From DASTHG01 sp035491895 (GTDB taxonomy: Bacteria > Gemmatimonadota > Gemmatimonadetes > Gemmatimonadales > GWC2-71-9): 64,000 bases of DNA. The notes under the pieces are model-generated. The model was not told the DNA's origin. It did no database searches and saw only the letters and a program-made list of their open reading frames with translations. Location of the stretch: positions 74,602 through 138,601 of the forward strand of contig DATJJY010000091.1 in assembly GCA_035491895.1 (NCBI GenBank). The letters are read 5' to 3'. Shown piece after piece: positions 46,323-55,701 of this stretch. Positions within the stretch are counted from its first letter, which is position 1; each line of letters opens with the position of its first letter. The position numbers and the translations under genes are program-made.

Positions 46323-47317
46323 AGATCGCGGTCGTGTTCGATACGCCGCACCCCGACTGGGGCGACGAGGACTACCGGCGCGAAATGTCGGAAGGAAAAG
46401 TCGAGGAGGCGGAGTACGACGTTGCGCGCGGGTTGATCCAGAACGATCACGAGGTGCGCTTCGTCGGGATCGTGGACGACGTGCGGCCGTTGATCAATCA
46501 GCTCGTCGAGTTCGAGCCGGCACTCGTCTTCAACTGCTGCGAGGCGTTCCGCGGCAGCTCGCAATACGAATACGCCGTGGCGGCGGTGCTGGAAATGCAT
46601 GGGTGGCGACACACCGGGTGTACACCGACGGGGCTCCTCGTGGCGCGCAACAAGTCGATGAGCAAGAAGATCTTGAAGCACCACGGCATCCGGGTACCCG
46701 AATTCGCGACCTTTCACCCGGGGGACCCGTTTCTCCGGCCGTCCACCCTGCGGTTTCCGCTTATCGTGAAGCCGCTGCTCGAGGACGCGTCGGTGGGGAT
46801 CGCGCAATCGTCGGTGGTGAGCGAGGATGAGAGCCTCGCCGAGCGCGTGGGATTCATCCACGAGAAGTTCCGACAGGCCGCGATCGCCGAGGAGCTGATC
46901 GAGGGACGGGAGCTGTACGCCGGGCTGATCGGCAACAACATGCTCGAGCTGCTGCCGGTGGTGGAGCTGCACTTCAGCAAGCTCTCGAAGGCGGAGCGAC
47001 GGATCGCGACCTACAAGGCGAAATGGGACGAAGAGTACCGCGAGCGACATCACATCCGGTCGGGCTTCGCCCGACTCTCGGAAGCAGTGCGCGGGAAGAT
47101 CCGTGAAGTGTGCGAGACGACGTTTCACGCGCTGTGGCTGCAGGACTACGGGCGCATCGACCTGCGCCTGACGCACGATCACGAGGTATACGTGTTGGAA
47201 GCGAACCCGAATCCTTTCATCGCCTACGGGCATGAGCTCGCCAACGCGGCCGAGAAGGCGGGGATGAGCTACCCGAAATTCATTCAACGCCTCGTGGACG
47301 AGGCGCTGCGGCGATGA
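46319..47317 (+). CDS. ATP-grasp ligase, D-alanine-D-alanine ligase-like
   Basis: 332 residues from GTG 46319; the frame is open far upstream but only as the antiphase of the MFS gene. The N-terminal domain KIAVVFDTPHPDWGDEDY is followed by a central ATP-grasp fold: NKSMSKKILKHHGIRVPEFATF, FPLIVKPLLEDASVGIAQSSVV, IAEELIEGRELYAGLIGN, and the metal-binding DYGRIDLRLTHDHEVYVLEANPNPFI. Such enzymes join a carboxylate to an amine through an acyl phosphate. The substrate is not predictable. A peptide or amide bond in the product of this operon is likely. Confidence 0.87.
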   Translation: MKIAVVFDTPHPDWGDEDYRREMSEGKVEEAEYDVARGLIQNDHEVRFVGIVDDVRPLINQLVEFEPALVFNCCEAFRGSSQYEYAVAAVLEMHGWRHTGCTPTGLLVARNKSMSKKILKHHGIRVPEFATFHPGDPFLRPSTLRFPLIVKPLLEDASVGIAQSSVVSEDESLAERVGFIHEKFRQAAIAEELIEGRELYAGLIGNNMLELLPVVELHFSKLSKAERRIATYKAKWDEEYRERHHIRSGFARLSEAVRGKIREVCETTFHALWLQDYGRIDLRLTHDHEVYVLEANPNPFIAYGHELANAAEKAGMSYPKFIQRLVDEALRR

Positions 47318-48342
47318 GCGACGCCTGGTCCGCCGTCCGCAGCCTCATCACGCGCCGCCGCCGCGAGATCCCACGCCCCGAGCTGCGCTGCCCGCGCTGC
47401 CGCGCCGAGCTGCAGCGGTACTGGTACTTCTGCGCCAATTGCAGTAAGCAGCTCGTCTGGGGCGACGAGCAGCGGGAGACCGGCGCCGAATGCCGCTACT
47501 GCCGCTGGATGGTCTCCGACAGCTTCTCGTGGTGTCCCTGGTGCGGGCGCGAGATCGCCGACCGGGACTCGAGCCCCGAGCCGCTCAAGCGGCCCAAGGG
47601 ATTCAAATACGAGCGGCGCTGCCGCCGCTGTCACGGCGGACTGCAGTACCCGATGCAGTGGTGTCCCTGGTGCGGCAAGGGGCAGTGGTGGAAATACGAG
47701 CGGTTCCAGAACGACTGCCCCCACTGCGACCGCGGCGTCGATGATTGGATGGAAACCTGTCCCTGGTGCGGGGAAGACGCCACCGGACGGGACCTGATCG
47801 AGCGGGCGCTGCGGCGGGTGCGCCGCCTCCTCATCGTGTCGCGCGTGAAGGATTGGGACTACCGCGTGTTGCTGCGTCCCGGCGTGTCCGGGGTGTCCCC
47901 CGACGCTCCCAAGGTGATCGAGATCGATCGCCGCTACGTCACGAGCAAGCGGCGCCGCGACGAGATCTCCTGGAATACGCTCACCGGCCTGATCCTCCAC
48001 GAGCTGGGCCACTCGTTTCTGTACCACAACTGGACATGGACCCGGACGGGGCGGTTCCGGCGTGCGTTCGGCGAGGTGCGGCGGGCGTACCGCGTGGCCG
48101 ACGAGCACTGGGTCGACTTCGAGCGTCGCCGCGTCGCGACTACGCTGGTCGATTACGTCAGCCGTTACTCGGGAACGCACCCGCAGGAGGATTTCGCCGA
48201 GACGTTCCGGTTCTATGTCGGCCGGCGAGGGCGCTTACGGGAGCTGTTCGGCGAATTCGGGCGCAAACGGAAGGGTGTCGTCGTTTTCGAGAAATTCCTG
48301 GTGCTGCACGACTACGTGCGCTCCCTGCGCGGGTGGCGCTGA
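47314..48342 (+). CDS. Eight-CxxC zinc-ribbon protein fused to a HELGH metallopeptidase-like domain
   Basis: 342 residues. Residues 26-152 contain eight CxxC knuckles (at 26, 40, 60, 74, 103, 117, 135 and 149), enough for four zinc ribbons, with repeated CPWCG. Residues about 165-342 form a domain with the zincin motif HELGH (229-233) and a downstream HPQEDFAETF (289-298) that could give the third zinc ligand, close to the putative zinc-binding metallopeptidase group. No signal peptide or membrane helix is seen, so it should act in the cytoplasm. It ends the operon and overlaps the ATP-grasp gene as ATGA. Confidence 0.8.
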   Translation: MSDAWSAVRSLITRRRREIPRPELRCPRCRAELQRYWYFCANCSKQLVWGDEQRETGAECRYCRWMVSDSFSWCPWCGREIADRDSSPEPLKRPKGFKYERRCRRCHGGLQYPMQWCPWCGKGQWWKYERFQNDCPHCDRGVDDWMETCPWCGEDATGRDLIERALRRVRRLLIVSRVKDWDYRVLLRPGVSGVSPDAPKVIEIDRRYVTSKRRRDEISWNTLTGLILHELGHSFLYHNWTWTRTGRFRRAFGEVRRAYRVADEHWVDFERRRVATTLVDYVSRYSGTHPQEDFAETFRFYVGRRGRLRELFGEFGRKRKGVVVFEKFLVLHDYVRSLRGWR

Positions 48343-48370
48343 GACGGGAGATTGTCGAGGTGGGGTGAAG

Positions 48371-48406
48371 GATGGTGGAGGATGCAAACGCTCAACCTCC
48401 ACCATC
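48371..48406. terminator. Bidirectional terminator-like hairpin between convergent genes
   Basis: GATGGTGGAGG (48371-48381) and CCTCCACCATC (48396-48406) form an 11-bp perfect stem with a 14-base loop in the gap between two converging genes. Further ACCTCC repeats follow to 48423. There is no T tract. The style resembles the CCTACCGTCT block at the other convergent junction. Confidence 0.55.
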
Positions 48407-48427
48407 TTCCACCAACCTCCAACCTCT

Positions 48428-48892
48428 TTAGAAAATCGTGAAGTTCAACCCGGCGCCGATCTGGAACGTCGTGTTGTCATGCCCGATGACTCGACCCTCG
48501 ATGTACGGATGCGCGGCTCCACGACGGGACTCGAGTCCGAACAGCAGGTCCCATCCGGTATCGTTGTTCGACACGCCACTCGCCGACGCATCCTGGAAGT
48601 TGAGACCGCCACCGAGGTAAAACGCCGAACCATACCCCGTCGGCATGCGGAACTTCAGGTCGCCGCTCAGACCGATACGGGTCCCCGAATCGACCAGGTA
48701 GTAATCGAACGACGGATAAAACTCGACGTCCGTGCTGAGCGGCAACAACATATGCGCGCCGATCAGCGCCCGGTCCATATCGAAGTTGTAACCGAAATGC
48801 GGACCGATGTGCGCCCGCTGCGCGTGCGCTGGAGCGTTGAAGCACGCGAGCAGGAGGCCCGCCAGAAAGAGCGTGTTTCGCAGGCTCTTCAT
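48428..48892 (-). CDS. Small outer-membrane beta-barrel protein
   Basis: 154 residues from ATG 48892, with an excellent AAGGAGG ribosome-binding site. A signal peptide ends NAPAHAQ (about residue 24). The mature part has about eight amphipathic strands (AHIGPHFGYNF, DVEFYPSFDYYLV, IGLSGDLKFRMP, SAFYLGGGLNFQ, WDLLFGLESR, HPYIEGRVIG, TTFQIGAGLNFTIF) and ends with phenylalanine, the usual signal for BAM insertion. It resembles OmpX/OmpW-sized barrels. Ligand unknown. Confidence 0.82.
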   Translation of the reverse strand: MKSLRNTLFLAGLLLACFNAPAHAQRAHIGPHFGYNFDMDRALIGAHMLLPLSTDVEFYPSFDYYLVDSGTRIGLSGDLKFRMPTGYGSAFYLGGGLNFQDASASGVSNNDTGWDLLFGLESRRGAAHPYIEGRVIGHDNTTFQIGAGLNFTIF

Positions 48893-49089
48893 GAATCCTC
48901 CTTTTTGCGAAGATCCGGATGCCAGTCGCATCCACGACGTCTAGCCCCGGCTGGCGCCTGAGGTTCCGATCCCGTGTTCCGTCGTGCTCGCGGTGTGTCG
49001 CAGATCACACACAGAACCCGGATCTGGCACGCTCTTGTGCGGCTCCGCCTGCCGCCCGCACCTTCTCTGCTCACCCAAGGGAAGGCCTC

Positions 49090-49644
49090 ATGCCGCGTCG
49101 CCTCCATCCACTCGCGCTCGCGCTGCTGCTCGGCGGCCCAGGAGTCGCCGCGGCGCAGCGTCCCCCGGCGCAGCACGTCGACGTTCCGACGATCGCGCCG
49201 CGCCCCGAGGACGTCGCTACGCTCGACGGTATCCTGCGCGCGTTTTACGACGTGATTTCCGGACCGGCCGGGCAACCACGCCAATGGGCGCGGGACCGGA
49301 CGCTGTACATCCCCGGCGTCCACTTCGTGTCCCTGTCGACCGATAGCGCTGGACGCGTGCGCGCCGACGTCATGGACCACCAGATGTTCGTGGACCGCTC
49401 CGATGCCTCACTGGTGCGCCGCGGCTTCTTCGAGACCGAAATCCATCGTACTACCGCCCGCTTCGGCAACGCGGTACACGTGTTCAGCACGTACGAGATG
49501 CGTGAGCGGGCGGACGGGCCGGCCTTCGGCCGCGGCATCAACAGCATCGAGCTGTTCTGGGACGGGACGCGCTGGTGGATCGCGGCGGCGCAGTGGGACG
49601 ATGAGCGCCCCGACAATCCGATCCCCAAGGAGTACCTGCCGTAA
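49090..49644 (+). CDS. Exported NTF2/SnoaL-like protein
   Basis: 184 residues from ATG 49090 with a GGGAAGG ribosome-binding site. A signal peptide ends GVAAAQ (about residue 22). The rest fits a nuclear-transport-factor-2-like (SnoaL) cone fold: LDGILRAFYDVISGPAGQPRQWARDRTLYIPG near the start and a long final strand pair with FWDGTRWWIAAAQWDDE. Such proteins may be enzymes or binding proteins; no catalytic residue is clear. The IMPase-family gene follows after 38 bases. Confidence 0.75.
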   Translation: MPRRLHPLALALLLGGPGVAAAQRPPAQHVDVPTIAPRPEDVATLDGILRAFYDVISGPAGQPRQWARDRTLYIPGVHFVSLSTDSAGRVRADVMDHQMFVDRSDASLVRRGFFETEIHRTTARFGNAVHVFSTYEMRERADGPAFGRGINSIELFWDGTRWWIAAAQWDDERPDNPIPKEYLP

Positions 49645-49682
49645 TCCCCCTCGCCGAGCGTCGCCGCTACTACCGGGCAGCC

Positions 49683-50429
49683 GTGCGCTTCTCCCGCCTG
49701 GCGCGCGGCATCGTCAAGCGGCGCGTCGCCCGGGGGTTCACGGCGCGTCTCAAATCGGACGCGAGCTTCGTGACCGACGTCGATCTGGCGGTGGAGCGCG
49801 CGCTGCGCCGCGCCATCGTCCGGGCGTTCCCGGATCACGGCATTCTGGGCGAGGAGTACGCGGCGACGCGCCCCGGCTCCCCGTTTCAATGGATTCTCGA
49901 TCCGATCGACGGCACGACGAGCCTGACGCACGGCATCCCGTTCTATGGGACGATCATCGCGCTCCACCACACGGGACGTCCCCTCATCGGCGTGATCGAC
50001 CTCCCGGGACTCGGGTCGCGCTACAGCGCCGGGGTAGGGCTCGGTGCGTGGTGCGACGGGCGGCGCCTGCGGGTGCGCGACGTGCCGGCGCGCGCGATCG
50101 ACAAGGAAGTCGTGTCGGCTGGTGACCGCGAGCGGTTCGTGCAGTGCCGCGCCGGCGCGGCGTTCGACCGGTTGATGCGCGAGCATCCTACCGTGCGAGG
50201 ATATGTCGATTGTATCGCCCACGTGTTTGCCGCCGAAGGACGGGTCGGGGCGGTGGTCGACTACGGAGTGAAGTTGTGGGACATCGCGGCGACGCAGGTG
50301 CTGATCGAGGAGGCGGGGGGCCGCTACGTGCTGGCGTATCAGTCCCGCACCAAACAGCCGGCGGTGTACGGGATCATCTGCGGCAAACCGGCGGTGGTGC
50401 GCCGGATGGAGCGTCTCTTCGTGCGTTAG
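49683..50429 (+). CDS. Inositol monophosphatase-family enzyme (histidinol-phosphatase-like)
   Basis: 248 residues from GTG 49683. Metal motifs are in place: ILGEEY, WILDPIDGTTSLTHG and LWDIAATQVLIEEAGG. The DPIDGT-type loop and the compact C-terminus fit the HisN-like or general IMPase group (Mg-dependent, lithium-sensitive phosphomonoesterases). The exact substrate cannot be told. No start upstream is better, as no Shine-Dalgarno is visible. It ends 4 bases into the convergent glpD gene. Confidence 0.87.
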   Translation: MRFSRLARGIVKRRVARGFTARLKSDASFVTDVDLAVERALRRAIVRAFPDHGILGEEYAATRPGSPFQWILDPIDGTTSLTHGIPFYGTIIALHHTGRPLIGVIDLPGLGSRYSAGVGLGAWCDGRRLRVRDVPARAIDKEVVSAGDRERFVQCRAGAAFDRLMREHPTVRGYVDCIAHVFAAEGRVGAVVDYGVKLWDIAATQVLIEEAGGRYVLAYQSRTKQPAVYGIICGKPAVVRRMERLFVR

Positions 50430-52114
50430 CCGACGGCCTGGCTGGCGCGCCCGACCTCGCGCAGGAACTCGCGCGACTTGCGGACCTCTTCCAGATACTC
50501 GCCGATTTCGTCGTCCTCGCGGTTCGAGTCCCAGCCGAGGAGCTCGGCCATTTTGCGGGCGACGTTCGCCGCGACGCCCGCCCCGTGCTGGGGGTCCTCG
50601 TAGAAGAGGTGCAGTCGCCGGATCAGGACGTCGGTGAGTCGGACCGCCATCTCCCGCTCGACGGCATAAACGACCTCGGCGCGGATCTCCGCCCGTCCCG
50701 TCACCAGCGGACCTCCCAACACCTTGTTCTTCGTCACGAGGTTCAGGATCGCGGCCGATTCCGTGCCGTAGCTGTCGACCAGGTGGCGCGCGGTGACGGG
50801 CGACAGCTCCTTCATGCGGACCGACTGCATCATGACGTCGAGCGCCGCGATCTCGCCGCCGGGGAGCGGCTGCGACTGGGTGGCGGCCCGCGGCGGCGCC
50901 GGCCGGTTGTCGATCTGGCGCAGGCGTTGCACCACGAGATCGACGACGTCCCGCCCCATCACGCGATAGGTGGTGAGCTTGCCGCCGGCGATCGTGATCA
51001 GCCCGCTCGGGCTCTCGACGATGCGATGCTCGCGCGACACGCGTCCAGCCGGAACGTCGCGCTCGGCGGCGAGCAACGGCCGCAGCCCCGCCCAGGTGGC
51101 GATTACGTCGCTGGGTGAGAGGCGCGCACGCGGGAACACGGCGTTGGCGGAGCGCAGCAGGTAGATGACGTCGTCCCCCGTGGCGCGCACCGCCTCCGGC
51201 TCGACGTTGTCTTCGGTTTCCGTCGTGCCGATGTACGCGAGATCGTTCCAGGGGAGCAGGAACATCACGCGGCCGTCGATCGGCGAGGCGATCGTGACGG
51301 CGTCGTGCAGGCCCAGCCGGTCGCGCCGCACGATCGCATGGGCGCCCTTGGAGGCGCGGATCAGCGGCGGCACGTTGGGCGCGTCCAGGTGTCGGATGCG
51401 GTCGACCCATGGGCCGGTGGCGTTGACCACGGTCAGCGCGCGGACCAGCCGCTCTTCCCCCGAGAGGGCGTCGCGGATCACGGCGCCGACGACACGTCCT
51501 TCCGCCCGGATGAAGCTCGTCACGGCGGCGTAGTTGGCGACCAGCGCGCTGGCGAGGGCCGCGCCGCGCAGCGTGGCGAGGACGAGGCGGACGTCGTCGG
51601 TCTGCGCGTCCCAATAGATGGCGGCACCGCGCAGGTCCCGGTCCCTGAGCCCCGGCTCGGCGTCGAGCGCCCGCTTCGGCGACAGCCAGCGATGCATGTG
51701 GGTGTTGCGAAACCCCGCGAGCAGATCGTAGAGCCACATCCCCGCCCGCAGTTTCGACGGCGAGACGCGCCCGCCGCGGTAGATCGGGAACAGGAAGCGC
51801 GTGGAGCGGACGAGGTGGGGAGCGGTTTGGAGCAGCACGCGACGCTCGCGGCTCGCTTCGAGCACGAGGCCCAGCTCGAGGTGCTCGAGGTAGCGCAGCC
51901 CGCCATGGATCAGCCGCGAGCTGCGCGAGCTGGTGCCCGATCCGAAATCGTGCGCCTCCACGAGCGCGGTGCGCAGCCCGCGCAGTGCGGCGTCGCGCGC
52001 GATACCGGCGCCCGTGATGCCTCCGCCGATCACCAGGAGGTCCACGGGTTGGGCCTGCATCGATTCCAGCGCCGCGATGCGCGAACGATTGGAGAACGGG
52101 GCTTCGCCCGCCAA
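50426..52114 (-). CDS. glpD: Aerobic glycerol-3-phosphate dehydrogenase GlpD
   Basis: 562 residues. FAD-binding motif LLVIGGGITGAGIARDAALRGL near residue 28, then DFGSGTSSRSSRLIHGGLRYLE, VNATGPWVDRI, the FLLPWNDLAYIGTTET segment and TYRVMGRDVVDLV, all typical of GlpD. The start TTG 52114 keeps the residues before the dinucleotide fold that homologues have; ATG 52060 is an alternative. It is a peripheral inner-membrane enzyme feeding electrons to quinone. Confidence 0.93.
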   Translation of the reverse strand: MAGEAPFSNRSRIAALESMQAQPVDLLVIGGGITGAGIARDAALRGLRTALVEAHDFGSGTSSRSSRLIHGGLRYLEHLELGLVLEASRERRVLLQTAPHLVRSTRFLFPIYRGGRVSPSKLRAGMWLYDLLAGFRNTHMHRWLSPKRALDAEPGLRDRDLRGAAIYWDAQTDDVRLVLATLRGAALASALVANYAAVTSFIRAEGRVVGAVIRDALSGEERLVRALTVVNATGPWVDRIRHLDAPNVPPLIRASKGAHAIVRRDRLGLHDAVTIASPIDGRVMFLLPWNDLAYIGTTETEDNVEPEAVRATGDDVIYLLRSANAVFPRARLSPSDVIATWAGLRPLLAAERDVPAGRVSREHRIVESPSGLITIAGGKLTTYRVMGRDVVDLVVQRLRQIDNRPAPPRAATQSQPLPGGEIAALDVMMQSVRMKELSPVTARHLVDSYGTESAAILNLVTKNKVLGGPLVTGRAEIRAEVVYAVEREMAVRLTDVLIRRLHLFYEDPQHGAGVAANVARKMAELLGWDSNREDDEIGEYLEEVRKSREFLREVGRASQAVG

Positions 52115-52321
52115 CTCCCCTCCGGGACAGCGTTGCGGGAGCCGAACCGCGACCGCGGACGACCCGTCGGTGCGTGTTCCCGGTCACGGTCGCTCGGGAC
52201 CGCCACCACGAGGGGTGGGCCGAAAATGTAATCTGAACGTGTCGACACCGCGTCGCCGATTCCCCAGCCGCGCCCGGAAGTTGTAGGTTTCCCGCGCGGG
52301 AACACGGGAGGCACGAGCAGC

Positions 52322-53581
52322 ATGACGAACCCCATCGGCCGGCGCGTCGCGATCGTCGCGGGGTGCCGGACGCCGTTCTGCAAGGCGGGCACGGACCTGA
52401 AGGACGTCCGCGCCGTGGACTTGGCGCGCCACGCGGCGCGCGAGCTGATCGAGCGCACCAACCTCAACCCCCGCGCCGTCAGCGAGGTCATCTTCGGGCA
52501 GGTCGTGGCCTCACCGCTCGTCCCCAACGTGGCCCGCGAAGTCAGCCTGCTGCCGCAGTTCCCCAGGGAGATCCCGGCGTACACGGTGAACCGCGCGTGC
52601 GCCTCGTCCACCCAGTCGGTCACCGCCGCGCACGATCAGATCGCCTTCGGGCACGCCGACGTCATTCTGGCGGGCGGCGTGGAATCGCTGTCCGACGTCC
52701 CGATCCTCGTGTCGCGCCGCCTCGCCGACATCCTCGTCGCCGCCAACAAAGCGCGGTCGCTCGGCGCTCGGCTGGCCACGTTCAGCCGCATTCGACCGCG
52801 CGACTTCATCCCGGTGTCTCCCGCGATCGCCGAGCCGTCCACCGGCGAGTCGATGGGCCAGTCGGCGGAGAAGATGGCGAAGGAGAACCACATCACGCGC
52901 GAGGCACAGGACCGGTGGGCGCTGCGCAGCCATCAGCTCGCCGCCAGCGCGACCGCCGACGGCCGGCTGACGGCCGAGATCGCGCCCTGGCTCCCCGAGC
53001 GCGCCGGCCGTGCCGTCGTGACGGCCGATAACGGCATCCGGACCGACACGTCGCTCGAGCAGATGGCGAAGCTGCGGCCCGTGTTTGACCGGCGCTACGG
53101 CTCGGTCACCGCCGCCAACTCGTCGCCGCTCACCGACGGCGCGTCGGCGGTGCTGCTGATGGCGGAGGAAGTTGCCCGGGCGCTGGGCTATGAGCCGCTC
53201 GCCTTTCTCCGCTCCTACGCGGTGGCCGCGGTGGACCCGGGTTGGCAGCTGCTGCAGGGTCCGGTCTGGGCCGTTCCCAAAGCGCTCGAACGCGCGGGCA
53301 TCCAGTGGAAGGACCTCGGGTTGATCGAGATGCACGAGGCGTTCGCCTCACAGGTCCTGTCGAACCTTCAGGGCTTCGCCGCGAAGGGGTGGGAGATCAA
53401 CGAGGACGTCATCAACGTCATGGGGAGCTCGATCGCGATCGGACACCCGTTCGGTGCCACCGGCGGACGGCTCGTGACGACACTCGCGAACGAGATGAAG
53501 CGGCGCGGCGTGCAGTACGGGCTGATCTCCGTGTGCGCACAGGGCGGAATGGCCTCGGCGGTCGTGCTGGAGCGGCGCTGA
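52322..53581 (+). CDS. fadI: Acetyl-CoA C-acyltransferase (3-ketoacyl-CoA thiolase) FadI
   Basis: 419 residues, GGGAGG upstream of ATG 52322. The active-site cysteine lies in NRACASSTQS, with the later EMHEAFASQVL and the C-terminal SVCAQGGMASAVVL motif containing the second cysteine. The length and sequence fit the FadI class, which pairs with FadJ. It catalyses the thiolytic step of beta-oxidation. The stop TGA shares a base with the fadJ ATG. Confidence 0.92.
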   Translation: MTNPIGRRVAIVAGCRTPFCKAGTDLKDVRAVDLARHAARELIERTNLNPRAVSEVIFGQVVASPLVPNVAREVSLLPQFPREIPAYTVNRACASSTQSVTAAHDQIAFGHADVILAGGVESLSDVPILVSRRLADILVAANKARSLGARLATFSRIRPRDFIPVSPAIAEPSTGESMGQSAEKMAKENHITREAQDRWALRSHQLAASATADGRLTAEIAPWLPERAGRAVVTADNGIRTDTSLEQMAKLRPVFDRRYGSVTAANSSPLTDGASAVLLMAEEVARALGYEPLAFLRSYAVAAVDPGWQLLQGPVWAVPKALERAGIQWKDLGLIEMHEAFASQVLSNLQGFAAKGWEINEDVINVMGSSIAIGHPFGATGGRLVTTLANEMKRRGVQYGLISVCAQGGMASAVVLERR

Positions 53582-55701
53582 TGGCGATCTTCACGTGGGA
53601 AGTGAAGGACGGCGTCGCCGTCGTCACGCTGGACACGCCGGGTGCGCCCGTCAACGTCATCTCGCGCAGGGTCAAAGAAGAGATGTACGAGATGCTGGCG
53701 GCGCTCGAGCGCGACGCCAGCGTGAAGGCGGTCGCATTCTTCTCGGGGAAGCCCGACAACTTCATCGCCGGCGCCGACATCGAAGAGTTCGTCCAGCTGA
53801 AGAGCGCCGCCGACGCCGAGCAGCTGGCGCGCGACGGGCAGGCGCTGCTCGATCGCGTCGCGACGTTCACTCTACCGATCGTCGCCGGGATCCACGGGGC
53901 CTGCCTCGGGGGCGGGCTGGAGTTCGCGCTCGCCTGCCGCTATCGCGTCGCGACCGACCACCCCAAGACGCAGCTCGGCCTTCCCGAGGTCCAGCTCGGT
54001 ATCCTGCCGGCCGCCGGTGGGTGTCAGCGGCTGCCCCGGCTCATCGGGGCGCGGGCCGCGCTCGACATCATTCTCGCCGGCAAGAGCGAGCGTGCGGCGA
54101 AAGCGTTTCGCTTGGGGATCGTCGACGAGCTCGTGCCGCCGTCGATCCTGCAGGAGGTCGCGATCGCCGCTGCCCGTAGGCTGGCACGGGGCCCCTTCCG
54201 CCGGAGCCGTAGAAGCGGGCTCCTCGGGCTGCTGCTCGACGGCAACCCACTCGGCCGGCTCCTGGTGTTCTATCTGGCCCGGAAGCAGGTGCTCGCGCAG
54301 ACCAAGGGCAACTATCCCGCGCCGCTCGCGGCGCTCGAGGCGGTGCGCCATGGCCTGAGCCACGGGATGCGCGAAGGGCTGCGGCGCGAGGCGCAGCTGT
54401 TCGGCCAGCTCACCCTGAGCGACGTGTCGCGCAAGCTGGTGCAGATCTTCTTCGCCACACGCGAGCTGAAGAAGGACCGCGGCGTTCCCGGCGCCCCGCC
54501 GCCCGGCGAGGTGCATCGGCTCGCCGTCGTCGGGTCGGGGTTCATGGGAGCGGGGATCGCCGGAACGACGGTCGTGCAGGCGGGCATCGACGTCCGCCTC
54601 AAGGACGCCGACCTGGGGCGCGTCGCCAAAGGGCTCCTCGCGGCGCGCGACCTCGTGAACGACCGGCTCACCCGGCGCCGCATCACGAAGTTCGAGCATG
54701 CGCGTCTCGTCGCCTTTCTGTCGGGCAGCGACCAATACACGGGATTCAGCGGCGCGGAGCTCGTGATCGAAGCGGTGTTCGAGGAGCTCAATGTCAAGCA
54801 GCAGGTGCTGCGCGAGTGTGAGGCCGTCCTCCCCGCCGGCGCGGTGTTCGCTTCCAACACGTCGACCATTCCGATCGGCCGGATCGCCGAGGCGTCGCGG
54901 CGGCCGGAGCAGGTAATCGGGATGCATTTCTTCTCGCCCGTCGCGCGCATGCCGCTGCTCGAAGTGATCCCGACCGCCGCCACGGCGCCGCAGACGGTGA
55001 GCACGGCCGTCGGTTTCGGGCGACGACTCGGCAAGACGGTGATCGTCGTGAAGGACGCGCCGGGGTTCTGGGTGAATCGCATCCTCAGCCCTTATATGAT
55101 TGAGGCGGCCCATCTCCTGTTGTCGGGCGTGCGTCCCGAGGATATCGACGCGGCGATGGCGCAGTTCGGATTCCCCGTCGGACCGATCACCCTGCTCGAC
55201 GAAGTCGGGATCGACGTCGCGCAACACGCCTGTGAGGTGCTGCAGGCGGCGTTCGGCGAGCGCATGACGCCGCCGCCCGCCCTGGCGGCGCTCGTCAAGG
55301 ACGGCCGGCTGGGGCGCAAAGCGGGGAAGGGCTTCTACACATACTCGGGCGGCAAGAAGGGTGGCGTCGATCGCGCGATTTACCCATTGCTCGGCGTACA
55401 GCCCAACGGCGGCATTCCGACCGCGGAAATCGTGCAGCGGCTGACCTTCGCGATGCTGAACGAGGCGGCCCGCGCCGTGGCGGAAGGGGTGGTCCGCTCG
55501 CCCCGCGACGGTGACATCGGGGCCATCTATGGATTCGGGTTCCCGCCGTTCCGCGGCGGCCCGCTGCGCTACCTCGACGACCTCGGGGCCGATCGAGTGT
55601 TCGCCGAGCTGCAGCGGCTCGCCGAGCGCCTCGGGCCGCGCTTCACGCCGAGCGAAGCGATCGTCGAACAGGCGCGGGCCCGCGCGCGGTTCTATCCCTG
55701 A
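53581..55701 (+). CDS. fadJ: Multifunctional fatty-acid oxidation enzyme FadJ
   Basis: 706 residues from ATG 53581. Enoyl-CoA hydratase part (about 1-200) has IAGADIEEF, GIHGACLGGGLEFALACRYRV and LGLPEVQLGILPAAGGCQRLPRLIG. A linker and the 3-hydroxyacyl-CoA dehydrogenase part (about 310-600) follow, with LAVVGSGFMGAGIAG, IEAVFEELNVKQQV and HFFSPVARMPLLEVI. It performs the hydration and oxidation steps between which FadI cuts. The frame is open upstream but fadI already occupies it. Confidence 0.94.
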   Translation: MAIFTWEVKDGVAVVTLDTPGAPVNVISRRVKEEMYEMLAALERDASVKAVAFFSGKPDNFIAGADIEEFVQLKSAADAEQLARDGQALLDRVATFTLPIVAGIHGACLGGGLEFALACRYRVATDHPKTQLGLPEVQLGILPAAGGCQRLPRLIGARAALDIILAGKSERAAKAFRLGIVDELVPPSILQEVAIAAARRLARGPFRRSRRSGLLGLLLDGNPLGRLLVFYLARKQVLAQTKGNYPAPLAALEAVRHGLSHGMREGLRREAQLFGQLTLSDVSRKLVQIFFATRELKKDRGVPGAPPPGEVHRLAVVGSGFMGAGIAGTTVVQAGIDVRLKDADLGRVAKGLLAARDLVNDRLTRRRITKFEHARLVAFLSGSDQYTGFSGAELVIEAVFEELNVKQQVLRECEAVLPAGAVFASNTSTIPIGRIAEASRRPEQVIGMHFFSPVARMPLLEVIPTAATAPQTVSTAVGFGRRLGKTVIVVKDAPGFWVNRILSPYMIEAAHLLLSGVRPEDIDAAMAQFGFPVGPITLLDEVGIDVAQHACEVLQAAFGERMTPPPALAALVKDGRLGRKAGKGFYTYSGGKKGGVDRAIYPLLGVQPNGGIPTAEIVQRLTFAMLNEAARAVAEGVVRSPRDGDIGAIYGFGFPPFRGGPLRYLDDLGADRVFAELQRLAERLGPRFTPSEAIVEQARARARFYP

